Positions 51,574 to 60,524 of a stretch of DNA of 64,000 nt are shown one piece after another. Below the pieces are notes generated by a model that saw only the letters and a program-made list of their open reading frames with translations, did no database searches and was not told the origin of the DNA. How positions within the stretch are numbered: position 1 is the first letter of the stretch; each line of letters begins with the position of its first letter. This stretch comes from Bacteroidota bacterium (GTDB lineage Bacteria; Bacteroidota; Bacteroidia; B-17B0; Aurantibacillaceae): positions 54,782 to 118,781 of the forward strand of contig JAFDYI010000004.1 of the NCBI GenBank assembly GCA_018267475.1. The letters are read 5' to 3'. A program made the position numbers and the translations under genes.

Positions 51574-53976
51574 TTATTTTTTTACTAATCGTTCTACAAA
51601 CGTTTTTCCTCTACTATTTAATGTAATAAAATAAATACCGGCATCATAAGAGCTCATATCTATTTTGAAACGGTTTGTCCCTATCAATAAAGGTACGCCA
51701 TTTGTATAGATAACGCGCCCAATAGCGTCGGTTATTAAAATAGTGGTATTAGATTCTTCTCGCGAATTAAAAACAACATCAGCTTCTGTTGTTGCAGGGT
51801 TGGGATATATAAATAAGGAGTTTTGAGAGGTGGGTTCGCAGAAAGAATATGCCACAGGGTAGGATTGTGTATTGCCCTCAAAATCGGTTTGCTTTAATAA
51901 ATAATAATTAATACCCGAAAAAGGAAGGCTGTCTGTAACGGTGTAGGTTGTATTTCCTGCGCTGTTTCCTGCACCGGGTACTTTTTTAAACGGCGTGAAG
52001 TTAATGCCATCGTCTGATTTTTCTAAAGTGAAATAAGCATTATTTGTTTCGGAAGAGGTAGTCCATTGTATATTTACATTATTGCCGGTACAAGTGGCAT
52101 TAAGGTCTAACAATACAACCGGTAATACGATGGAGCTGCAAGCCGTATAACTTAAAGCGGCTACAAAATTTACACCGCAGGCAACCACATTTGTTGATTT
52201 TCCATTAACTCGCACATCATACACGGCTCCCGTAGTAGCAACAAAACCGGTTTGTGCAAGAAGCGTATTAAACTGATATACCCCTGTTTTAGACCCCACA
52301 TATATGTTGCCGCATGCATCTACCGTTACACCGCCGTTTTTTTCTACTACGCCATTAGGCACTGCTACCGATAGAAGAATTGCACCCGTAGTAGGGCTGC
52401 GTTTTTGTAGTACAGCACCATTAGTAGTATATACAAAATTATTATCAGCCACAATACCATTCATGCCGCTACCCTTGTAAGCATTGGCGGTACTGTATAG
52501 AGGGCTACCTTCATTCCAAGTATAACCACTTCCTGTATTATATACAGGAGAGAATGTGCTGCTTCCTCCAACAATAGAACAAGGGCCGGAGCCCCAACCC
52601 ACTACGGTGCAAGTTAAAGCGTGTACATTTCCTCCTGGATCTATACACATAGACCTTACCTCGTTAGTAAGCCCCATATTAAGGGCACCGCTTGTGGCGC
52701 CGGTAGCCGTATTTAAATTGGCTATCATCACATGGTCGCCACCATCTACCCAAGAGGTAATTACTTGTGATGGAGCCGAAGGATTTACCGCTAAAGCCCA
52801 GCCCTCATAAGCACCACTAGAGGGGGCGGTGGTACTCCATACAACTGCGCCGGCAGAACTCATTTTACATATATTACCCAAAGGAGCTCCCTCGGCAAAG
52901 TAACAGTTTCCATTTATATCGGTTACCATATCGCCATAATAGTTGTATTGAAGTCCAGTATTAGTAGTCCACTGAAGAACCCCTGCTATAGAATACTTAG
53001 CTATTAAATATCCATTTGATCCGCTGTTTCCATTACCCCCAGCTATATATACATTTCCCGCGCCGTCAGTTCCTATATCATAGGCGTTTTTATTTGATAC
53101 TAAATTAGTGGTAGTCGTTGTCCATGGGTCAATAATTAGTTCTTTTGAGGTATCGTAGCTTTTTAAATTAAAGGTTACGCTGTTTTTTGTTACTTTAAAA
53201 GAAGAAGAAACTTCCTGCTTGGATAATGCGTAATACGTTTTAGGGGCTTTATCTAATAGTGTTAAATGGGGTATAGCAGCCTGTACATTTCCTTTTTTAT
53301 CTAAACACAGCGAGCCGGCATCGGGGTATTTCATTTTTAACAGACTTGGGTCGGCGCCGGGGTGCAAAATAATATCGTATTTTATTCCTGCTTCTTCATG
53401 AAAAGTATATTCTATATCTATTAACGGGTATATGTTTTTATAGGTAATTTTTTTAAAAGCATGGGCTGTTGTATTGGTTTTATTGGCTTGGTTGTAAAAG
53501 TTATGATATTCTGTAGCTTGGTTTTCGGCAATAACAGAGGAAGACGGGTTGGAGCCCTCCCATAAAACCTGTAAATACGACTGTGTAATTTTATTTTTTC
53601 GCGCCTCATTTTCATATTCCTTTTCACTTTTTCCGGATTTTTCGTACTGCTCGCGTTCTTCTTCATCATCTAAGCGTTTTTCTGAAGGTGTAATTTCAGT
53701 AACTTGATAAATCAACCCACTGCTTGTAAAATATACGGCCGCATGTTCCAAGCGTGCCATGTACCAAACACGGGTGTTAAATTGTTTTTCAATGTCGATG
53801 GCTTGCCCTTTATGTTCAATAAAAGTAGGATGTTTCCCAAATTTATACTCCCAGGGGGGGGGGGTAGAAGATCTTATCGCAAACGGCATCAACATGCAAC
53901 AACACAAAAGTGCAGCCCATACATTTTTTTTAATGAACCGTTTGTTCGTGCAGAAAAAGAAACAGCCTTTTTTCAT
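51574..53976 (-). CDS. Large T9SS-secreted protein with SBBP-type N-terminal domain
   Basis: 800 residues. A long signal region (about 1-35, WAALLCCCMLMPFAI) is followed at 38-41 by Thr-Pro-Pro-Pro encoded by a run of 11 C. Residues about 42-290 match the domain that precedes SBBP beta-propellers (YKFGKHPTFIEHKGQ; ITYKNIYPLIDIEYTF; GIKYDIILHPGADPS). A propeller-like region follows (DIGTDGAGNVYIAGG; VTVDACGNIYVGSKTG), then an Ig-like stretch (WTTSSETNNAYFTLEKS) and a T9SS type A sorting domain (LFIYPNPATTEADVVF; GIYFITLNSRGKTFVERLVKK). Expected on the cell surface or released. The function is unknown. Confidence 0.88.
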   Translation of the reverse strand: MKKGCFFFCTNKRFIKKNVWAALLCCCMLMPFAIRSSTPPPWEYKFGKHPTFIEHKGQAIDIEKQFNTRVWYMARLEHAAVYFTSSGLIYQVTEITPSEKRLDDEEEREQYEKSGKSEKEYENEARKNKITQSYLQVLWEGSNPSSSVIAENQATEYHNFYNQANKTNTTAHAFKKITYKNIYPLIDIEYTFHEEAGIKYDIILHPGADPSLLKMKYPDAGSLCLDKKGNVQAAIPHLTLLDKAPKTYYALSKQEVSSSFKVTKNSVTFNLKSYDTSKELIIDPWTTTTTNLVSNKNAYDIGTDGAGNVYIAGGNGNSGSNGYLIAKYSIAGVLQWTTNTGLQYNYYGDMVTDINGNCYFAEGAPLGNICKMSSAGAVVWSTTAPSSGAYEGWALAVNPSAPSQVITSWVDGGDHVMIANLNTATGATSGALNMGLTNEVRSMCIDPGGNVHALTCTVVGWGSGPCSIVGGSSTFSPVYNTGSGYTWNEGSPLYSTANAYKGSGMNGIVADNNFVYTTNGAVLQKRSPTTGAILLSVAVPNGVVEKNGGVTVDACGNIYVGSKTGVYQFNTLLAQTGFVATTGAVYDVRVNGKSTNVVACGVNFVAALSYTACSSIVLPVVLLDLNATCTGNNVNIQWTTSSETNNAYFTLEKSDDGINFTPFKKVPGAGNSAGNTTYTVTDSLPFSGINYYLLKQTDFEGNTQSYPVAYSFCEPTSQNSLFIYPNPATTEADVVFNSREESNTTILITDAIGRVIYTNGVPLLIGTNRFKIDMSSYDAGIYFITLNSRGKTFVERLVKK
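53854..53864 (-). repeat. Poly-C (coding strand) tract inside the T9SS gene
   Basis: Eleven consecutive G on the plus strand, C on the coding strand, encoding Thr38-Pro41 just after the signal peptide. In the present state the frame is open. Loss or gain of one base would frameshift the protein. Confidence 0.9.
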
Positions 53977-54171
53977 GGTTTAAATTTTAAATAAAAATAG
54001 GCTACTAAAAACTATGAAGTAAAATCAAAGTCTTTTATAAATAATTTATACAACAATAAAAATATCATATTAAATTATTGATAATAAATAATTTAATAAT
54101 CATTTTTTTAATACATCAAAGCATATATGTTATTTTTTTTAACACATTTGCATCATCTATTCCGAAAGGCG

Positions 54172-56607
54172 CTATTTTTTGAAATTAATAGGGATAAGGA
54201 TTTTAAAGCTAATATTCCGCCCCATATTATATACCCCTATTCTTCCTGTTATATTATTTCGGTCTGTGTATTTTAATCGGCTCATATTACTCTGGTAGGC
54301 CACATCTCCTAAGTTGCTTCCGTAAATAAAAACAGAAAATAAAACAGCGCCATTTTTATTGCATATATCGGCACCAAGCCCTAGGTTTACAAGCAAATAA
54401 GCCGGCGTTATGGTTTCGTTTCCGAATTTATAAAACACTTTATTTTGTTCAAAATAATAATCTACACCTGCTTTAGCGTAGGCATTTTTTAGTGTTTTCC
54501 CTATTTTTTTAAATGGAAACACTAACTGAGAATTTATTCTATAAGGAGGTGTATAGGGCAGATATTTAGAAGAATCGGGTTGGTTTTTTTGTATGGCATT
54601 TACCATAGAAAAACTATTCTCAAAACGAATCCAAGTTAGATTTTTAGGGTGGATATTAAAAACAGCTTCCCCTCCATTTAAAACAGCATTTCCTGATATG
54701 TATTTGAAGGTTGGGCCCGTAAGGCCGGCGTTCGCATCGGTTCTAATAGAATCTCCCCCTTTTTTACTTTGTAGTTTTTCGGGAAAAATATAGTTGCTGA
54801 TATCGTTATAAAACCCGTTCAGTTCTATATTAAAATTTTCTGTACTTACGCCAAAGGTTAAATCAATTTGGGTGCTTACTTCCGGTTTTAAATTTGGGTC
54901 TCCTATTTCGTAAAAAGGAGTACCGTCATGAATGCCGTTTGATCCGCTTTCTGCTATATTGGGCGCACGCCAACCTCTTGCTATATTGACCTTAGCATAT
55001 AGGTTTTTAGAAAAATCGTAAGTAGCCCCTATGCTTCCTGCAAAGCCCGTAAAGCGGCTGTTATATGCTGTAAACCGGTGAATAGATTCGATATTAGGGG
55101 TTGCGATTTTATTTCCTAAAGAATCGGTGTACATATCCTTACCTTGCAGGTTTCTTAGTTGATACCTGGCCCCACCGCTAACAGATAGTTTTTTAAATGT
55201 TTTTTTAGCGATGGCGAAGCCTCCTAAATCAAACAGATTGTATTCAGGAACCAGATAAACAGTACCTCTGTTTTGTGAGTTTTGTTGCATTCCGTTTACA
55301 CCAAAAGAAACTTCCCAATGTTTTTTTTCGGGCAATACATATTGTACGTTGTAATTTATCGTATTCAAGAAAAAATAATTATCATACACGTCTCCTAATG
55401 TTATGTTGTTTGCCTCCTGTCTATAATTTTGTTGTAAACCAAGAATAAGTTTTAATTGCCCTTTGCCCACTACAAAACTATTATCCCATACGGCTTTATA
55501 GTGCCGCACATGCTGATGTATGAGTGGGAAAAACCCATATTGGGTATATAAAGGCGATGGAGCAACCGCCATGCTATCCGTATTGCCGGAACCCAGTACG
55601 TGGCGCGTAAATTTTCCGGTAGCGCTATCTCGGGCACCTTCAACAATGCCTAACTTCAAATCGTACGAGCTTAAAATAATACGAGAGTAGCCCCACCTTC
55701 TGTTAATACCAATAGTACCTTTTACGTCATTTTCCATATAGCCTGAATTCCATACGTATCCATCATATTTATTTTGATACGCATGCGCTGCTTTGCTGGT
55801 GTATCGCACATCCCACATAATTCCTTTTATGTTTCCGGCGATATTGGCAGAGCCTCCAAACAATCCGTTATTTGTTTGAAAATTACCTAAAATACTTCCC
55901 TTTACTTGCCCCTCGGGTAAAGCAGAAGGCGCTATCATATTGATGACGCCGGCCATAGCATCAGAGCCATAAGCAAGACTGGCAGGCCCTTTTAATACCT
56001 CTACTTTACTTACGCTGTACTCGTCTATCTCTATACCAAACTCATCGCCCCATTGGTTTCCTTCTTGCCGCACTCCATCATTCATAGTAACCACCCTGTT
56101 GTAACCAAGTCCTCGTATAACGGGTTTAGAAATAGCCGGCCCCTCTGTTATTTGAGATACGCCGGGTGTTCTTGCCAAGGCGTCTATTAAATTAGTAGCT
56201 GATGATTGCAAAAATTCTTTTTGATTAATAACGGTTGTTGGTATGGGGTTAGTCCGTTGCTCGGTAGCTGTAGAAACCCCGGTAACAACTACCGGCTCTA
56301 TGTCTTTATTTGAAGTTTCTATTGAAGCGTTTAATTCAACAAGCCCATTAATATCTACTTCAAATGTTTGAGAAGCGTAGCCTACATATCTGGTTTCTAC
56401 CAAAAAATGCCCTTTCGGTATGTTTTTTATATGGTAAATTCCCATATTATCGGTAATACCTGCTATTTTTAATTCAGGGATATTGACAATAACACCCACT
56501 AAAGCAACGCTGTCTTTTTTGTCTGTAATTTTTCCTTTTAACTCGTTTTGCGCGTATATATGAATGCCAATAAATAAGGCACAACAAACGCCTATTCGTT
56601 TTTTCAT
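54172..56607 (-). CDS. TonB-dependent outer-membrane receptor
   Basis: 811 residues. Signal peptide 1-19 (ending YAQ); carboxypeptidase-D-like regulatory domain about 20-105 (LKGKITDKKDSVALVGVIVNIPEL; GIYHIKNIPKGHFLVETRYVGY); plug domain about 120-225 (TPGVSQITEGPAISKPVIRGLG; VEVLKGPASLAYGSDAMAGVINM); the rest is a 22-strand barrel with NLKPEVSTQIDLTFG near the C-terminal third and a final LIPINFKK. The substrate (iron complex, copper or other) cannot be read. The gene just upstream encodes an unknown secreted protein and is probably its partner. Confidence 0.93.
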   Translation of the reverse strand: MKKRIGVCCALFIGIHIYAQNELKGKITDKKDSVALVGVIVNIPELKIAGITDNMGIYHIKNIPKGHFLVETRYVGYASQTFEVDINGLVELNASIETSNKDIEPVVVTGVSTATEQRTNPIPTTVINQKEFLQSSATNLIDALARTPGVSQITEGPAISKPVIRGLGYNRVVTMNDGVRQEGNQWGDEFGIEIDEYSVSKVEVLKGPASLAYGSDAMAGVINMIAPSALPEGQVKGSILGNFQTNNGLFGGSANIAGNIKGIMWDVRYTSKAAHAYQNKYDGYVWNSGYMENDVKGTIGINRRWGYSRIILSSYDLKLGIVEGARDSATGKFTRHVLGSGNTDSMAVAPSPLYTQYGFFPLIHQHVRHYKAVWDNSFVVGKGQLKLILGLQQNYRQEANNITLGDVYDNYFFLNTINYNVQYVLPEKKHWEVSFGVNGMQQNSQNRGTVYLVPEYNLFDLGGFAIAKKTFKKLSVSGGARYQLRNLQGKDMYTDSLGNKIATPNIESIHRFTAYNSRFTGFAGSIGATYDFSKNLYAKVNIARGWRAPNIAESGSNGIHDGTPFYEIGDPNLKPEVSTQIDLTFGVSTENFNIELNGFYNDISNYIFPEKLQSKKGGDSIRTDANAGLTGPTFKYISGNAVLNGGEAVFNIHPKNLTWIRFENSFSMVNAIQKNQPDSSKYLPYTPPYRINSQLVFPFKKIGKTLKNAYAKAGVDYYFEQNKVFYKFGNETITPAYLLVNLGLGADICNKNGAVLFSVFIYGSNLGDVAYQSNMSRLKYTDRNNITGRIGVYNMGRNISFKILIPINFKK

Positions 56608-56655
56608 GATTTAAAATTTTTTTGTGTAAAATAAAATATACCCGGGCAATAAAGC

Positions 56656-57147
56656 CTAAAAAAGCGATTGCAATTTTGGAGGAGGGCTTATGTAATCTAT
56701 GTATTGGGTAATCACGCAAAAACAATCAGCAACACTCTTTTCAAAAGAGGTAATGTGTTTGAAAGGCAACTGCGTTTTATTTTCTTCAGGAAGAAAGTGT
56801 GTAAAAAAAGAAAAAATAGGTTTTCCGCTTTTTTTTTGATGCGCTATATGCTCCGAAATTTTTTCTAAAATATCGCTCTCTTTTTCATCTTTTTGGCATG
56901 TTATATGCACCCTGTTTTTCTCTTTTGCGATGCTTATAATGTCATACCTGTTTTTATGAAAAAGAAACTCCGATTCATTTAAAGCCATTTTACTAAACTC
57001 TTGTTGCGAAAAAGAAAAACAAATAGGCACCCCATTTTTTTGCTCTACTTTACACAACCAAATAGAAAAATTTAAAAACACGTTGTAAAGCAGCACTTGA
57101 AAAATGAAGACGAAAAGAAGAAAAAAACAAAGCCCTTTTTTTTTCAT
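56656..57147 (-). CDS. Uncharacterised membrane-anchored protein upstream of the TonB receptor
   Basis: 163 residues. One N-terminal hydrophobic helix or signal anchor (GLCFFLLFVFIFQVLLYNVFL), then a hydrophilic part with cysteines at C36, C47, C84, C141 and C143 (the last two as CFC), and a C-terminal PPPKLQSLF. I do not recognise a family. The gene ends 48 bases before the TonB receptor ATG, on the same strand, and has its own -7 box at 57192-57199, which suggests a two-gene uptake operon. Small exported proteins placed this way are often found beside metal-uptake receptors; metal handling is a guess. Confidence 0.65.
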   Translation of the reverse strand: MKKKGLCFFLLFVFIFQVLLYNVFLNFSIWLCKVEQKNGVPICFSFSQQEFSKMALNESEFLFHKNRYDIISIAKEKNRVHITCQKDEKESDILEKISEHIAHQKKSGKPIFSFFTHFLPEENKTQLPFKHITSFEKSVADCFCVITQYIDYISPPPKLQSLF

Positions 57148-57156
57148 GTGTTAAAT

Positions 57157-57756
57157 TTAGCGGGTGGAAAGGTAACTAAAAAATGTCCGCGCAAAGGTAG
57201 GAACTCCAATATGATAAATCCCTAACTGAGATAGTTCATCGTCTGTATTTAAACTATTCCATTGAGTTCCGTCATATTTCCAAATCCCACTATTTACACC
57301 TCCTGCATACATAATTTGATTTGTGGTGCCATTATAATTTGGATCAAAGGCTATAGCATTTATTCGTCCTATGCCACTTGCATTGAATTGATTTGGATTT
57401 CCAAAAGAACCGTAAGGACCTAATGGCTGCCAATTTGAATTTACGGAAGAAGATTGTCTGGAATTTGGGGAAGATTGTATATTAGAGATATTATCTAAAT
57501 AGGCCTTTTGAGCAGTTTTAAAGCTGCCATTTGCAGCTAAACGAGGGCCCCAGAAAAATTCCCATCTTTTAAAGCTTTCAAAATCTCCTCCCTCACTAGT
57601 ATCTTCTAAGCCTTTTTGGTATCCCTGAAGATACTTATTGGTTATTTGATAAAAATTGGTATCAGTTAAAAGCCCTGTAAAAGATTGGCCTATTAACTGC
57701 TGATAATTAATAATTGCAATTAAAACAATTGCATATTGGAATGTATTTCTTTTCAT
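57157..57756 (-). CDS. Truncated N-terminal fragment of a sortilin/BNR-type T9SS protein
   Basis: 199 residues. Signal peptide (about 1-23), a helical pre-domain with FESFKRWEFFWGPRL, then NSNWQPLGPYG, SGIGRINAIAFDPNY and YAGGVNSGIWKYDGTQW. This matches, in order, the first 180 or so residues of the 1020-residue protein at 60525-63587 (SNWTEMGPT; GTGRIDFIVVDPNN; GSPAGGLFYSSNGG). The remaining propeller and the T9SS sorting domain are missing, and the last residues (FARTFFSYLSTR) are encoded over a promoter for the next gene. It is probably a degraded or cut-off copy and may be non-functional. Confidence 0.75.
   Translation of the reverse strand: MKRNTFQYAIVLIAIINYQQLIGQSFTGLLTDTNFYQITNKYLQGYQKGLEDTSEGGDFESFKRWEFFWGPRLAANGSFKTAQKAYLDNISNIQSSPNSRQSSSVNSNWQPLGPYGSFGNPNQFNASGIGRINAIAFDPNYNGTTNQIMYAGGVNSGIWKYDGTQWNSLNTDDELSQLGIYHIGVPTFARTFFSYLSTR
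57192..57199 (-). promoter_or_regulatory. -7 promoter box inside the 3' end of the truncated gene
   Basis: Reads TACCTTTG on the minus strand, 44 bases before the ATG at 57147. Its position within the last codons of the truncated frame indicates that the frame runs into former intergenic DNA. Confidence 0.5.
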
Positions 57757-59024
57757 TGAACAACTAATTTACCGTTATATACTATGTTGTTATATTCAAG
57801 ACTATAAAAGTAAACTCCCGCATTTTCAAACTCGGTTCTATTTAAAATCAGCTCCCCATTAAAAGTAATTTCCTTTACTTTCTTCCCATAAATATTATAA
57901 AAGGATATCTGATAAATATTCTTTGGATTTATATGAATGCATGATTTATCAATTAAGGGATTAGGAAATATGTCAATTTGATATAACTCTTGATTTAATT
58001 TGCTAATCCCTTCACTTAAGCTAGGATTTGGGCAAAGTGAAACTGGAATTGGTGAGCCACTTTTAGATTCTGCTACAAATAAACTATTTTTATAAAGTGT
58101 CATCGACAACAATGGGTTGCCCATTAGGGATGATGGGGAGCAAGGATTAAATACACTTATATTGTCCCAGCCGTACACAAATGGGCTATTAAACTCTCCC
58201 ATATATACAACTTGAGAATTTGTATCACAATAAATAGTGGTTATTGAATTTAAATTTGTTAGAATGTTTTGCCAATTGTTTCCATCCCATTGTATTAAGC
58301 CATTAAGTCCTGCTCCTACATACAAATAATTATTATTGGCGGCTATAGGCTCGCCACCGCTGCTAATGCCTGACCCAATACTTGACCAATTAGACCCATT
58401 CCACTTAGCCACATATTGTGAAGGAATGCCACCAGCAACAGTAAATCCCCCAACGACACACAATTCACCACTATAAATAGCCATACCATTAATGTAATTA
58501 TTAGTTCCTAATCCTACAGCTATCCAATTTGTTCCATTCCATTTAGCAATATTTTTTGCTACAATGTTTCCAATGCTGTCAAAATTCCCTCCAACATATA
58601 ATTCACCTCCATAAAAAGAGAAAGCTTCTATAGGGCCATTAAAACTTTGCCCAATTGGCACCCAAATACTGCCGTCCCATTTCATTACAGTAGGGCGACT
58701 AATATTACTTGTAAGATTAGCCGCAACATATAACTTTCCTTGGTGAGTTAATAGTGCTCCACAGCCATATATAAACCCGTTACCTAAAGCTGACCATGAA
58801 GCCCCATTCCACCTTGCAATACCCTTAATAGTATCTAAACTGTTATAAATTAAAAAATTACCAGAGGCATAGACATAGCTTGTGTCCGAGACTATACTCG
58901 CTACATTGCTATTACTATCCCAGTTATTAGGCCCAACAGGTGTCCAGTTTTGAGCATACGATGAAAACATACTAAAGAACATTATGTATGTAACAAAATT
59001 ATATTTCTTTTTTAATAGTATCAT
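57753..59024 (-). CDS. T9SS-secreted protein with WNG-type beta-propeller repeats
   Basis: 423 residues. Signal peptide about 1-24 (ending SYAQ). About six repeats of 45-50 residues with the form (A/V)KWNGxxWxxxG: IARWNGASWSALG, VMKWDGSIWVPIG, IAKWNGTNWIAVG, VAKWNGSNWSSIG, LIQWDGNNWQNIL, each followed by LYVGGNF/CVVGGFTVAGG-like strands. The C-terminal T9SS type A domain has IDIFPNPLIDKSCIHI and GVYFYSLEYNNIVYNGKLVVQ. It overlaps the start of the truncated gene by 4 bases. Surface or released; ligand unknown. Confidence 0.87.
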   Translation of the reverse strand: MILLKKKYNFVTYIMFFSMFSSYAQNWTPVGPNNWDSNSNVASIVSDTSYVYASGNFLIYNSLDTIKGIARWNGASWSALGNGFIYGCGALLTHQGKLYVAANLTSNISRPTVMKWDGSIWVPIGQSFNGPIEAFSFYGGELYVGGNFDSIGNIVAKNIAKWNGTNWIAVGLGTNNYINGMAIYSGELCVVGGFTVAGGIPSQYVAKWNGSNWSSIGSGISSGGEPIAANNNYLYVGAGLNGLIQWDGNNWQNILTNLNSITTIYCDTNSQVVYMGEFNSPFVYGWDNISVFNPCSPSSLMGNPLLSMTLYKNSLFVAESKSGSPIPVSLCPNPSLSEGISKLNQELYQIDIFPNPLIDKSCIHINPKNIYQISFYNIYGKKVKEITFNGELILNRTEFENAGVYFYSLEYNNIVYNGKLVVQ

Positions 59025-59036
59025 TATACTTTAATT

Positions 59037-60488
59037 TTATTGAATAATAAATTTACCACTACCTATTAGAGTGTTATTTGTTTCAAAGATTTTAAATAAA
59101 TAAAATCCGGTATTGAAATCGGTATTTTCTATTGTATAATAATTTTTAGTGCATAATGTTTTTTTTACTAATACTCCTGAATAAGTGTATATTTCTACCC
59201 AATGAGGTGTATCAATTTGAGGCGAATCAAAAACAATTCTTCCAATTCCGGTTATAGGATTAGGAAGCACTTTTATTTCTATCTTAGGTATTGCTATTTT
59301 TTTGATGTCGAGCGTTACTTGGCACAAAGAAACCACTTGTGTTGGCGTACTATTTCCGCTACCTGAAGTACCATTGCCTAATTGGCCGTATTGATTCCCT
59401 CCAAAAGCCCAAACGGTACCGTCATTTTTTAAAACAAGAGAGAAACTACTCCCTCCACTTATTTGAATAATTCCTGATAAACCAATGATTGATATAGGAA
59501 TTATAGATGGGCTTGTGCCTGTTGTAAGTTGCCCCAAGTTATTTCTACCCCAACCTAATATGGTGCCATTGCTTTTTAGAGCGAGACTGTGAAATCCGAG
59601 GCCTGGGGCTAAAGCTATAATTCCTGTAAGATGTTTGGTAGTTCCACATCCATGTACCTGAACTGGCGCGTACCGATATGCTATAGTGGTACTGTCTCCT
59701 ATCTCTCCATCTTGATTTAAACCCCAACCCCATACAGTACTGTCATTTTTTAAAGCGAGAGAATGAAGGGCTCCGCCTACAGCAGAAGAAACATCTGTTA
59801 ATCCGATTACTTGAACGGGGGTTAGTTCATTACTAACGCTTAAATTTCCTAATTGTCCGTCGCTATTATTGCCCCAAGTCCAAACAGTGCCATCATTTTT
59901 TACTGCCAAGCAATGGCCAGAACCGCAAGCAATTTCCTTTATATTGGTAAGAAAGCCTGTGTTGTTATAGCCATGTACCGGTATAGGAATCAAACTTTGA
60001 ATAGCTGTATTATTTCCTAATTGACCATAGCTGTTATCACCCCAAGCCCAAACAGTACCATCATGTTTTAAAGCTAGTGAAGAGTATGCGCTTGCAGCTA
60101 TAGCTATCACCCCTGAAAGTCCTTTTACTTGAACTGGATTATTGCTGTAAGTAGATACGGTACTGCTATCTCCTAATTGACCCGATCCATTGTTACCCCA
60201 AGCCCAAACGGTACCATCATTTTTTAACGCGAGAAAAAAATTATATCCACCAACTACTTTAATGATTTTTGTTAATTCAGCTACTATAACGGGGACAGAA
60301 CTATTAGTGGTACTTCCATCACCAAGTTCCCCATCATAGTTATATCCACAAGCCCTAACCGTACTGTCATTACAAATAAAAACACTACTCTCTTGCTCTC
60401 CCATATTGCCCCCCCCTGCAATTACCTGGCCCAAGGTAATTATAGGGGAAACAAACAACAACAATGCGTATAGTATTATATTTCTCAT
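59037..60488 (-). CDS. T9SS-secreted RCC1-repeat protein
   Basis: 483 residues. Signal peptide about 1-20, then a run of Gly (AGGGN, residues 24-28) coded by eight G. About seven RCC1-type repeats of ~50 residues follow: FFLALKNDGTVWAWGNNGSGQLGD, SSLALKHDGTVWAWGDNSYGQLGN, CLAVKNDGTVWTWGNNSDGQLG, SLALKNDSTVWGWGLNQDGEIGD, SLALKSNGTILGWGRNNLGQL, and SLVLKNDGTVWAFGGNQYGQLGN. They should close a seven-bladed propeller. The end is a T9SS type A domain (KVLPNPITGIGRIVF; GFYLFKIFETNN). Role unknown. Confidence 0.92.
   Translation of the reverse strand: MRNIILYALLLFVSPIITLGQVIAGGGNMGEQESSVFICNDSTVRACGYNYDGELGDGSTTNSSVPVIVAELTKIIKVVGGYNFFLALKNDGTVWAWGNNGSGQLGDSSTVSTYSNNPVQVKGLSGVIAIAASAYSSLALKHDGTVWAWGDNSYGQLGNNTAIQSLIPIPVHGYNNTGFLTNIKEIACGSGHCLAVKNDGTVWTWGNNSDGQLGNLSVSNELTPVQVIGLTDVSSAVGGALHSLALKNDSTVWGWGLNQDGEIGDSTTIAYRYAPVQVHGCGTTKHLTGIIALAPGLGFHSLALKSNGTILGWGRNNLGQLTTGTSPSIIPISIIGLSGIIQISGGSSFSLVLKNDGTVWAFGGNQYGQLGNGTSGSGNSTPTQVVSLCQVTLDIKKIAIPKIEIKVLPNPITGIGRIVFDSPQIDTPHWVEIYTYSGVLVKKTLCTKNYYTIENTDFNTGFYLFKIFETNNTLIGSGKFIIQ
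60409..60416 (-). repeat. Poly-G (coding strand) run of eight in the RCC1 gene
   Basis: Eight C on the plus strand, G on the coding strand, encoding Gly25-Gly27 just after the signal peptide. Shorter than the tract at 53854, but in the same relative place. Confidence 0.8.
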
Positions 60489-60524
60489 AACTTAAAATAC
60501 TTTAATATAAATTTGTTTTTGTTA

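Noticed and set aside
59330..60360. Repeated blocks as a CRISPR array
   Set aside because: The repeats are protein-coding RCC1 blades with spacing of about 150 bases and variable sequence; there are no cas genes in the window.
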